From Ananas comosus (Eukaryota > Streptophyta > Magnoliopsida > Poales > Bromeliaceae), in the NCBI RefSeq assembly GCF_001540865.1, contig NC_033636.1, positions 109,119-173,118 of the forward strand: a stretch of DNA of 64,000 nt, in the 5' to 3' direction. Position 1 is the first letter of the stretch. Every line of letters starts with the position of its first letter. Below are positions 44,932 to 55,330 of the stretch, in pieces. A model generated the notes under the pieces. The model saw nothing but the letters and a program-made list of their open reading frames with translations. It searched no databases and had not been told where the DNA came from. The position numbers were made by a program, and so were the translations under genes.

Positions 44932-47366
44932 TGTAAGGAAATGAATTCTCGAAATACGAGAGTTGAACTTCAACTAGAATCGACTAATTGTCGATTGGGT
45001 ACCCTTCGGAGAAGCCGAAGACATCCAAAACATGAAAAGTGCATTAGAGGGGACCTCAGAGAGCAAGTTAGTGAGAATCTGCACAATTGCAGATTTTGCT
45101 CTCGGGGACCGGTCGTTGGTGGGAGGGACCGGTACCCGTAGCATGGTGTCCGGCAGAAAATTCTCTGCGCACAAGTTTTGCTCTCGGGGACCGGTCCCTG
45201 GCGGGAGAGACCGGTCCCCGTACGCGTAGAAAATGGGCAGAGCCCTCTGCCCGCAGGAGTTGCTCTCGGGGACCGGTCCCTCTAGGGACAGACCGGTCCC
45301 CGTAGCCCGCAATGGCCATGGCTGGGCAGTGCATAGATTGCAAAGTTGAGGGGGTTTCTAGTAATTGTGCATGTATGGGGCTAAGTGGAGCCTCTCTCCC
45401 ACTCTTTCCCTTATGTCCCAACCAAACACTCTCTCTCCAAGTTCTCTTCTCTCTCTCTTGAAGTGAAGAAGGAAAAGAAGGAAAGGAAAGAGAAGAAGGA
45501 AAAGAAGGAGAAGCAAGCTAGGAAGGGGATCACCTCCATCTTCTTCATCTTCTCCTTGGTGGGAGCAAGCTTTAGAGGTAAGTTTCCAAGCTCAACAATG
45601 GTAGAGATCTAGGGTTTGGACTTCTAGCACTAGAAATGGTTTAGTTAGATCTCTAGAAAGCTTAATAGATGTTTAATGCTTAAATCTAGAGATTTGTTGG
45701 AGTAATTTGCAAAGATACAAACCTAGGGCTCCAATTTGGGGTTTTTGTTTAATAGTTGAGCTTGATCTCAATTGATGGTATCTAAACCTAATTGCTAGGT
45801 GTCTAAACGCGTGGGCGAAGACGGATTGACGATTCGTCAAGTCGGTAGAGAGATATCGGCGAAAAGAGACCATTCGAGCTTTGTTTCCGCCTAGGAGGCC
45901 GAGACAACGTCATAGCAAGTGCCGAATCACGTTCCTAGAGCCTTGACATCGTCGAAAGGTGGGTGGTGCCATCCCGAAGCAACCGGGCTTCTCTTTATGT
46001 CTTAGTACATTGTAACCTTGCATCTCTTATACATGTGCATTGTAGGATTGCATTGTTTTATTCCATTTCCTTATGCTTGCTAGTTGATATCAACGTATGA
46101 GTTGAATGTTTGATATAGTGGTTAGATAAGGATTGGGTCTTGACATTGAATCCTAAAGTGCTGAGGAAAAGAGATGGACTCGATGGTTACCTAGTGACAT
46201 AATGAGTGGCATATGAATGATAATTGAAATAGTATGAGTGGCATCAAACTTAGTGTAAAGTGATACTCGTAAATTGTGAACTTAGGGATCGGTGGACTCC
46301 CTAGTGATGGCTCGTTGAACAAGAACATAGTGTAATTAAACACTTGTATATGGACATTGAGATAGGTGGATTCCCGAGTGATTTCTAGCCCTAGCTGATA
46401 GGGTATCCTCGAGTTGAGAGGATTGGATCATACTCACAGTCTGTTTATACTTGTGGTCGTCGCGCCACACAAGTCGTCGTGCACTCCGGAGTTTGGTGCG
46501 AGAGGGACAGAGTTGATGTCCTGCAGATGGTCTCGGGTTTGAGAGCGAGGTGCGTCTCCTTACCTTACGAGATGGCGAGGTGAGTCGTGGGCGAACCTAA
46601 GGGATTGCCAATGATTGGGTAAACAAGAGAATAGCATTGCTTATTGGGCATTTGCTTGTTGGACATTGCTTAGTGGACATGGTAGTGTGTTAGTAGATTA
46701 CTTACTATGTGTTGCATGCATACATTACTCTTGATTGGGCAAAGTAGTGTAGTTTTCCTACTACGTCGTTTACTGCTTTCATTATTTATCTATCTATCTG
46801 CTCTTGCCCGCTTGGACCTAGTGGGAAGATCGGCGGAGTCGGCGACCGAACTCACTGGGAACTATGGACAATAGTTCTCACCCCACTTTGTTGCAGGGCC
46901 TAGTTCGAGCAAGCCGGGCGAGGATCGCGGCAAGGGCATAGCGCCCGAGCAGTAGCAGTGTAGTCGCTTTCCTATTTTGTATTAGCACCATCCTATGTTT
47001 ATGAGTGATTTGTAGGAGAGCTATCTATGTATTTTGGTGATGATCTAGTGGACAATGTATTCATTTTGGGAAAGATGCAAATGTAAATTAATGTAAATGA
47101 ATGCAATGTGATGTAATAGCTAGTTATATCTCTCTTTGTTCACTTGTATGTACTCGTGACTCTTGCTCTTATCTGTTGGCATTTGTTGTGCCCCTCGTTG
47201 ATTGTGTATGTATAGAATTTCTTTTCCTAGGCAAATTCTTGTACATGATCAAGTTGTTTAGCCTTGGGCGGGCAGGGGAGGTGTTGTCCGTTCGGCAACT
47301 GTTCGACGTGCCCGAACCGGACCAAATTGGTAGCAGTTTCGGTGCCAAATTAAGCTCTTAAAGCTC
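44932..47366 (+). mobile_element. Probable solo LTR inside the hAT element
   Basis: It starts TGTAAGGAAATG. It has an AATCTGC...GCAGATT dyad plus six ACCGGT palindromes at 45080-45300 and a CT-rich leader near 45420. Near 46810-46895 it carries the phrase CCTAGTGGG...CTCACTGGGAACTATGGACA...GTTCTCACCCC...TTGCAGGGCC, which is shared with the other gypsy LTRs. Its 3' end is not certain: I saw no CA end with a matching target copy, and the limit given is where (TA)n begins. Internal frames are short and unconvincing. Confidence 0.65.
45080..45300 (+). promoter_or_regulatory. Six GACCGGTC palindromes in three tandem pairs
   Basis: Three roughly 80-bp repeats each contain CTCTCGGGGACCGGTC and a second GACCGGTCCCCGTA-type site, giving six ACCGGT cores. 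An AATCTGCACAATTGCAGATT dyad precedes them (about 45077-45096). The layout parallels the GTACCGGTAC clusters at 17555, 21427 and 32592 although flanking bases differ. Confidence 0.75.
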
Positions 47367-47367
47367 G

Positions 47368-47434
<67 letters not shown>

Positions 47435-48128
47435 ACTATACTATTAATAGTATCAATCACTTGCTATTAGGTTTTCGATTTTTGGATGAAGGAATGTACG
47501 GTTAGAATGATAGTGATCCCCTAGGATTGAGTGGGTGGTTAGTTGAATAATACGATCTAATGGCACAAAATTCGATAATATAGTAGCCGGACTCTCTCTC
47601 TCTCTCCCGGCTACTATACTATCTATAGTACTAAGCGCTTTGTACTATTGAGTTTTTTGTCGTTAGATCTGCCTATGTATATAGAGTCCAGCTATTATAC
47701 TATCGATAGTACCAAACATTTGGTGCTATCGAGTTTTCTGCTGTTAGATATATCCCTTTGGTTATTTTCATCCGTTAGATCATAATATTCAATTAGCCAC
47801 CCACTCAACCCTAGAGGGCTACAATCATCCTGACCGCATATCCTTTCATCCAAGGGCCGAGAACCTAATAGCAAGCAATTTGTGCTATTAATAGTATAGT
47901 AACCTAATTCTATATATATATATACTCGGGCTACTATACTCTTATAAGTATAGACCCCTTTATACTTATAAATTTTCAACCGTTGGATGTGCAAATAGAA
48001 TGATAGTGGTCCCGTAAGATTGAGTGGGTGGTTCGTTGAATAGTATGATTTAACGGATGGAAATGGTCAAAAGAATAGATCTAACGGTTGAAAACTTATA
48101 ATAAGTATATATAATAGCCGAACTCTCT
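47367..48128. mobile_element. Cluster of four short Micron-like elements
   Basis: After (TA)n (47371-47430) come elements at about 47431-47594, 47607-47683 (truncated), 47684-47910 and 47925-48128. Each starts with CTACTATACT.TTAATAGTA-type ends and carries the CCGTTAGAT...ATTCAAC phrase. They are separated by (CT)n or (TA)n. They sit inside the hAT element, so they are younger than it. Confidence 0.65.
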
Positions 48129-48420
48129 CTATATATAATTATATATAATATATATTTTAATTATATAAAATAATATATATTATGTATTTTAATTATATGT
48201 ATATAGAATTTAGATTATTGGGCCCACAAAATCAAACCAGCAAAATCCTACTCTAATTGCTCTCTTTCTCTCTTTTTCACTTCCTCGTAGAGTCGCTTTC
48301 CCTAATTTTTTTAGTATTATAATATCGTATTTCAAGCATTCATTTTGTATATTAAACTATTAGATATTTTTTATATCAAATTTTAGATAATATTTTATAA
48401 AAATTAAACTATAGATTGCA
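48129..48420. other. AT-rich interior of the hAT element
   Basis: (TA)-rich DNA and a short unique-looking stretch at 48200-48420. No gene or boundary seen. Confidence 0.4.
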
Positions 48421-48613
48421 CGATGTTAAGAATTTCAAGCAGCTCGTTTACGGCTCGAGCTCACTCGACTCGAAGTTAGGCTCGCTTGAGCTCGGCTCGA
48501 ATTAATTTCAAGCCAAGCTTGAGCCTAAATTTAGGCTCGAAATTAATTTCAAGCCAAGCTTGAGCTTAGGTAAGCTCGCTCGAGCTCGGCTCGTTTCCAC
48601 CCCTAGAGAGCAC

Positions 48614-48988
48614 ATTTGACAGCATTCTCCATATTTCTCAATAGGGCCCCACAAATTTACAGAACTATAAACAAAGCGAACCATATAAATTTGCGAAATA
48701 AAAAAACCGCTTCATACCTTACTGTATATGGTTTCACAAATAACAAGATTTCTGAAAACATCTTCACACCTTACTGTATTAGTTTCAGCATGCCCAAATG
48801 AACAATGCAATATCTTTCTTGCAGGAACACGGAATAAACTATTCCAAAATAGTCATTGTCGGCACAGTGAAATTATCTTCTTCTCTTTTATGGATACGAT
48901 GATAGCATTTCCATATTGCTCGCCCCCCGAGATTTGGGTAATATTATTATTTGCTGAATATAACCTTCTATTCAGCCAAACCAACTAA
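48614..48988 (-). other. 3' flank/3' UTR of the SWIM gene
   Basis: About 375 bases between the stop codon and the hAT insertion. No clear poly(A) signal could be fixed; the hAT element lies just past or within the 3' end of the transcription unit. Confidence 0.4.
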
Positions 48989-51900
48989 TCATGAACCCTT
49001 TATCCTCGACAGCCTCTTCCTCTTTCGATTCTTCTTCTTCGTAACGCTTCTCTTTCCACTGCTGCCAGATTGAACAAGCACAAGAGCACTACCACCAGCT
49101 GGTCTACCGTTAAATGTTCTCCCTTTCTTACAAAACCATTTCAGTGGCAAATTCTTTGCAACTTTTGCAATATCACCGGAAATAGCAAGCTCAGTTAGTG
49201 TTTGAATCCTCTCCTGCGTTTGGGTAGCCCATGCCACCAATTGATCAAGTGAGATTGAGTCATCCAATGGTCGCCTCCAGAGATCAAGTAAAATTCGTCG
49301 AAATGACTGGTACGAAAGAGGAGGAGGAAATTCCTCCATACCTTGGCAAAGCATGTTAACCTTTATGACATGTTTGCAAAGGTTTCCCTGCATCGACCAA
49401 GAACAATTACAGAGAGAGAATTCACATCCCGGATTCCATACTTTGTGTGTTTGAGTACAATCCTTCTGGCTGACAACTTCTGCGAAAAGACAATTTTCAT
49501 TATCAAAACGTACGGCATCATCAGGAATTTGTAGTGCTCGATGCCAGGACGTGGAAGAAATGTACTCCTCTTTTACTGTTGGGAATGACCCGCTCTCATC
49601 GGCAAAGAGATCAAGCCAATAACCCGAGTGGATCTCGGTTGTGAGCTTATGAACTAACCAATCGACGCGTTTTAGGGCACCAAGATTGGAGTCATCGTAG
49701 ATTTTGGTCTTAAGCTTTAGATGGTATCCTTCAATAGCACCACAGGACTCCTGGCTGGCTAGGGGAAGACTCTTCAGAGTTTCAAGCCACATCTCTAACA
49801 TATTAGAAGATTAAATAAGTGTAAGGGGAGTAATATGGCTTTTACATATACAGAGCTGCAATGCTATTTACATGTATTGTTGTAAAATCTGGATTTTTCA
49901 TATATACCCCTTAAAGATGCAGTTTCTTTTAAGGACAAGGGAGAAGTTGAAGATGCAGCATCTTTTAAGAACAAGGGAGAAGTTGGTCTTCTATTAGAAA
50001 ATAGTTTTGAAAGAAGAACATGTGTGGAGTACAATGGTACATCTGTAACAAAATCAAGTTTTTTGGGCATATATCCAAAACTCAGATTTGGCGAGGATAA
50101 CTACGTCAATAGATAATATTGCAGTTGTACATATAAATGTAGATCTAGTATATACTGAGATTGGAATCAATAAAATAAAGCAGAGAGATTACCAATTTTG
50201 GGAACCCAGAATGCCTTAAAATACTGCATGAAGGTAGTCTGGTCTACAAAATCTTGAATTAACTCCTCTACACCACCCATTGCATCCACTTCACTCCAAA
50301 AGCTGTAGATAATTTTGCCCAGACGTTGAAATATTTCACGTTGAATTTCATTGTTGGTGCATCTCTTAATTACATTCTTTAGCCATGACCTACGAATACG
50401 CCATAAAGAGAATAGAATAGGGCAACAAAATACATCCCTGAAAAACCACTGAACAAGTTAGTGCCAACAGAAGAATACTGCAAACTGATGGAGCCACTAA
50501 ATTGAAGTTTGGTTAGAATGCAGGAAAGCCCCCCGAACCCATTGAACTGGAGCAAATTAATAGATATCGCCTTATCCAGAAAACCGTCAGAGGAGACAAA
50601 GCAATGGAATTTTGCAATTTTAGGGGGAATTTATAGATTTCAATAGCTTTGGGGGCCAAAAGGAAATTTCCCATATTTATTTGATGCTTTCCTGTATTTT
50701 ACCCAAGCTAAATGTTCCTTCAGGAATCTCACCTGATGGGGTCAAGCTCTAAAGTTGGGTCATCAATTATAAACCCACAAACTCTCCAACTCAAATCAAC
50801 TGCATGAATCCTATCTGCAAGTGTTTGCATCCATTTAGCAACATCCTTCTTAACAATAGTTCGAGTAATGACCCACGCAACAGGAAGAGCATGTTGTCTT
50901 GAATCGAAAACAAGTAGCGTGTAAAGTGGATACTGCAACAGAAAAAGATCGCATAACTAAAAAATTACACATAGCTTGTTCTAAGTGGCTGTTCCAGCCT
51001 AGCTATAGCTTCTGATTGTTCAAAAAGGCATTTGTAGCCTTTTCAGCAACACCAGAAGCAGAAGCTTCAAGTTGGATCTCCTGCATTTGGGCTTAGAAAC
51101 TCGTATCAATTGCCTAGCACAGAAAAAAAAAAAAAAAAAACTTCTTATCGCAAATGCCTGGCTATATCATCACAGAGTAGAGAAGCTGCTCTAGAACCTA
51201 GGCCATTTCTAAAGAGTCACCAAAACTATGAAGGAACTACAAATTTGCAAACATAAGATACAACTTATTTCAATCATTTAAGTACCTTCAGCTTGCTTAT
51301 ACCGAAAGTTGAGTCACATGCCAGAATACTTTGGTGTCCAAAACGAATCATCTGCTGCAACTGCCACTCTGTTTGGATTCCTAGGATAAAAGGGTCAGTC
51401 TCTGTTGAATCTTGGTAGAAAAACACTGATTTCTTATTCCTCTCAACCCACATCCGAATGCTAGCCTGGTCATCTAGATCCAATTCATGAGTAGACCTCT
51501 TTATAATCATTCCAAGCTTTTGGACATATTGAGAAGCAAGACTATCTACCCTCGCATTCGAGCCACAATACCTTTGCACGCCTTCTATATGTGTCTGCAA
51601 TATATTCTCCTCAGGGATTCCGAGATAAATCATCGATATAGTTTGCTGCTGAATTTCACTGCATATGTATGGGACCTTCTTGGCACCTGGGCCAATGGCA
51701 TCTCTATCTAGAGGACCATGGCATATAAAGCCAGACTTGTTAATGTGGCGCCTTTCATGGTATATGATGAGCGCAACTGAGGGACGGGCGTACAAGCGCT
51801 TGATAGCAAAGTGGCAAGTGCAACCACGCATAGACTGCGGCCGAGCGGCACGATTTCTTGTGTTGAGTCTGTATCTTCGGCTCGGCAAGATGTTCCCTCC

Positions 51901-54800
51901 CTCTCCATAGTTCTCGGGACCAAATGAACACCAGTAACTAGGAAGGAAAACAATATAATTGAGAAAAGAAGTAAAAAGTTTTCAAGAGAAGAAATACTTC
52001 TAGTAAAAACAATTGCTCAATAACTCACAGCCTGTATAGGAGATATTCATCACTTTTAAATTCCTTCAAGCTTCCCTTCTCTCTTTTCCTTCCCCTTTCA
52101 ATGTGAAAACGAGTAGGACACTCTGCGTTTGAACTTTCGCCGCTTATAAAAGCCTCAACTCGAGTGTAAGGAATGAGGGCGACATCATCAACATGGTGTT
52201 CCGTGCTTCCAAACTTCGTCCATGTCAGGTCGGCAGCAGAAAATACATCTCCTGGAGGGTCCTGAATTGGAATATCAGTAACGGAATCCTTTATCTCCAT
52301 TTACTGCTCTACTCCTCTAAAATGGGAATGCTGATCACGATGCCTACAGTTCAAAGCAATTACACTCATTTACAAGCATACCTAAATGAAAGTTCAAGAA
52401 CACTGATCTTCTAAATCTTCTCGTTTCAAAAGCACTGAGACAAAAGAATCATTTTATAGAAGATCAACAAAATTTAAGCAAAAAAAACAACATTTTTCTC
52501 GGGAGTATTTGGAAAATCACGTCACGAAGAACAAGGTAGCAAAACAAAGAGAACTGATAAATTAGATAGTCTAAATCATCAAACAAAAAAAACAAAGAAA
52601 GAAAGAAAAGGCTAGAGACATTTAATAAAACAAGAGTAAATAGTAATTACGTACGCTGCATCTGGCGAAACAAGTATAAGAGTGGAGAAGGGAGATGAGA
52701 AAAACTATCGGCTTGGGATGACCCAAACCCAAATTAAATATATAGCTAGGTGAGACCTTAATTGGTTGTGGTCAAGTTGGGTGAAATCTAGCCACCTCTA
52801 ACAACAACCAGATACGTATTTGTACAACAATCGATTAAGCAATCAGACTAAGGATATTTAACAAATAGAAAACTATGCACAAGAAAATGTATAGGATATG
52901 AAAGAACAAGATTAGAATAGGATAATCCAAAAGACAATAAAAGGAAATAAGACAATAGCAAAGTTGAAAGATGATAGCATGAGCTAAGTTAAAAATAAAA
53001 GAAAAGTAGCTAAGATTAAAGAGCAGAAAAAACCAGTAGTGCAAAACCTATCATTAACTAACAATAAAACGAAGAACAAGAAAATTTGTTGAACAAGGAG
53101 AAGAAAAAAGAAGAGATAGAAATAAAATAACAAAAATAGAGGGATTGGTTTAATACAAACATTACAGGGTTAGATCAAGTGAAAGACAATCATTTGTAAA
53201 GCTAACGAAGAAATTTTGATGTGGACATTTGAAGGTAAACTATTGGACTCTATTGTATAAATGATAGCAAGAAGAAAAGAATAATAAAGAACACTTCGAC
53301 AAAAATGTACATAAAGAACTTTATGAAGAACAAAAAATGAGAAAATGCCTAAATGGTCAAAGAGAAAAGCAAATTCTGATTCAAGTTTTGCAGTTTATTC
53401 CACCTTGTCCTGTCCGCTGTTATCCCTGAGTTGTTAAAAATATGTGCAATATACTGTGTCGATAGTAGAAGAAGAAGAAAGATAGAACAGACAAAAATTA
53501 ACTAAGCTTAATATCTTATGCTCTTATAGTAAAGCTTTCTGTAAGAAGAGACAATAGCGGTCCTAATGACCCATTTGGTGATCAACTCATCTGCATCTCG
53601 CAAAATCGTAAGCAGAGCACATGTGAATAAATTGGTTGTTAAAAAGTAAAACAGTTACTAAGAGAAAAGTAATGTTAGTAACAAAATAAAATGGATTATA
53701 CCACAAGAAGTAATTAGGATCGGACCTGAGGGTCACCTATCTGACATTCTCTTGGCAAGGCTACCTGATTATAGACCTTAGGGTGCGTTTGATTTGCGTT
53801 ATCTTTTTCAGATTCCTAGTAATTCAATAGGAATATAAAAATATGACGGTGTTTGGATAAACGCACTAAATAATCTAGTTGATAATGTTGGATTTACTTG
53901 GTAATAAGATTCATACCAAAGTATTAATCTCATTCCTTTGAGGGAGGGTGGGTATCCTCATATTAATGGATTCGGATAATCATAATATGTCTAATCTTTT
54001 TCTTTCTCCCCACCCGCCTGCTAGTTGATATTGTTTACCTTTAGTACTCTAATCTCATATCTCTCTCTAGACTTATCTTTCTATCTCTAAACTTCAACTC
54101 TTTTTCTCTCTAAACTAAGTTCTCTCTCCCCCTCTTTTTCTAAAATCTCAACTCTCTCACTCCCTCTAATCTCGACTCTATCTCTCTCTATTTCTTTAAT
54201 TATTCTCTCTCTCTCTCTAACCTATGTTCTCTCTCTTTTTTCTAAAAAAATGTTTGAATTTTTTTAGCATTATCTAAAATTAATTAACGAAATAAATACA
54301 TTAATTGTATATTTTTCGTAATCTTAAATAATATGACTAAATAATATAACCGTGCGAAACCAAATACCGGCATGCCACATTCTTAGTAATAGGATGGGCA
54401 GGAATAAGATTTTTGGGCATCTTTCTTTTTATTACTAGTAATCTTTCGCAGTGCGAACCAAACGCGCCCTTAGATCCATCTGATCTAGGTGAGCAATGAT
54501 ACCTGACTCTAGGGTTTCGTGGTCTCTGCGAGAAAGCAATGGTATATGAATCTAGGGTTCGTGGTCTCTCAGAGCAAACACCAGAAAAGATACATACGAA
54601 ATCACCAAGAAAGTGGGTTCATCATACAATCACGAGAAACAAAAGCAAATTGTGAAATAGTCAAACAGATGATGAAACTGAGAACTAAATTAAAGGGATT
54701 AGATAAATTACCTCTTCGACGAGAAACCCTAGCTCCAACACGGAACTGTCTGAGCCTCGAAAAGCAAGAGTTTCCGCCCGCGTACGATATTGAGCAATGT
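48989..54800 (-). CDS. SWIM zinc-finger protein with MULE transposase-like domain, 724 aa, five coding exons
   Basis: Coding exons on the minus strand: 52029-52300 (start ATG at 52300), 51286-51937, 50733-50932, 50193-50437, 48989-49794; all introns are GT-AG and phases fit, giving 724 codons plus stop. The N-terminal part (residues about 1-150) has TWTKFGSTEHHVDDVALIPY and CPTRFHIERGRKRE, conserved in plant SWIM-family proteins. A MULE-transposase-like core follows with Asp299 (ILACDSTFG) and Asp365/366 (FIIDDP). The SWIM motif is C585-x-C587-x8-C596-x-H598. The tail (from about 695) is Lys/Arg-rich, suggesting nuclear location. Length and order match the Arabidopsis SWIM zinc finger proteins of about 700 residues, presumed domesticated from a Mutator-like transposase. 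A 5'-UTR exon (54712 to about 54800) and an acceptor at 52317-52318 define a 2.4-kb leader intron holding a MITE. No stop or frameshift was seen, so it is likely functional; its role is unknown. Confidence 0.9.
52317..54711 (-). other. Leader (5' UTR) intron of the SWIM gene
   Basis: Donor at 54711-54710 (GAAGAG then GTAATTT on the minus strand) and acceptor TTTTAG at 52318-52317, 16 bases before the ATG. Positions 52440-53700 are A-rich and homologous to the repeat block at 41351-44740. 53781-54469 is a Harbinger MITE. The intron is inferred from splice signals only. Confidence 0.55.
53781..54469. mobile_element. PIF/Harbinger-type MITE, 689 bp, TTA target duplication
   Basis: Ends GGGTGCGTTTGATTTGC and GCGAACCAAACGCGCCC, with TTA at 53778-53780 and 54470-54472. 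It is colinear with the element at 4145-4800 (shared CCTCATATTAATGGATT, GATAATCATAATATGTC and CT-rich middle). It lies in the leader intron of the SWIM gene. Confidence 0.88.
54712..54800 (-). promoter_or_regulatory. First (non-coding) exon and start region of the SWIM gene
   Basis: On the minus strand the exon contains GGAGCTAGGGTTTCTCG, a telo-box-like AAACCCTAG on the other strand, frequent near plant transcription starts, and ends at the donor at 54711. No convincing TATA box was seen upstream, as is common for constitutive plant genes. The exact start is not known. Confidence 0.5.
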
Positions 54801-54879
54801 AGCTAGATTATCTATCGATCGGAGGAATCGGACGATTGTAGTTCAGTAGTTAGCAGAGGAAGGTAATAAAAAATGATAA

Positions 54880-55330
54880 TAAGTGGCCGCAGCAAACGAG
54901 GAGGGGCGAGCCTGGCGGAACTCCGGTGGCGAGAGGCCGTGCGGGTGGAACTCCGGCGGGGCGACGGGGCTAGGGCATCGTCGGAGCTGAGGGGGAAATG
55001 GGAGGAGAGAGAAGGGAGAAAGACCGGATCTAGGCGAAAGGGAAGATCGCAGCGGCACTTAATGGTCGGAGCCTCAGATTTCCGGATCGGAGGTAAAAGG
55101 CGGACTGGATAGAGCGGAGAAGGGCGACCCGAAGCCCGTTTGCCCGTTTACAGGTGGATCGGGCGGCCAGAATCGCGGATCGGGGGAAGGAGGCGGACCC
55201 AAGACCCGGAGGGCTGTGGATAGTGCGGATAAGGGCGAACCGACGCCCGCTTACCCGACTACCGGCCGTTCTTGGAACGGACAATCCCGCTCACGGCCCA
55301 CATTTCCATCAAAATCGGCCCACAAGTCTC
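54880..55330 (-). promoter_or_regulatory. GC-rich promoter region with a diverged tandem repeat and GGCCCA motifs
   Basis: A GC-rich island upstream of the SWIM gene. 55085-55150 and 55200-55262 are diverged copies (GCGGAGAAGGGCGACCCGA versus GCGGATAAGGGCGAACCGA). Two CGGCCCACA motifs at about 55294 and 55313 resemble TCP/site II elements. Open frames on both strands are composition artefacts. Confidence 0.45.

Larger units (their letters stand above)
44781..48605. mobile_element. hAT-type element, 8-bp target duplication GAGAGCAC, filled with later insertions
   Basis: The left end TAGGGCTGGCAAACGAG and right end CTCGTTTCCACCCCTA are inverted repeats of the common plant hAT/MITE type, followed inward by arms rich in GAGCTCGGCTCGAATTAATT. 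GAGAGCAC stands immediately outside on both sides (44773-44780 and 48606-48613), an exact 8-bp duplication. No hAT transposase is present. The 3.8-kb length is due to an LTR (from 44932), a (TA)n tract and several Micron-like elements inside, so the original element was only a few hundred bases. Confidence 0.9.
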
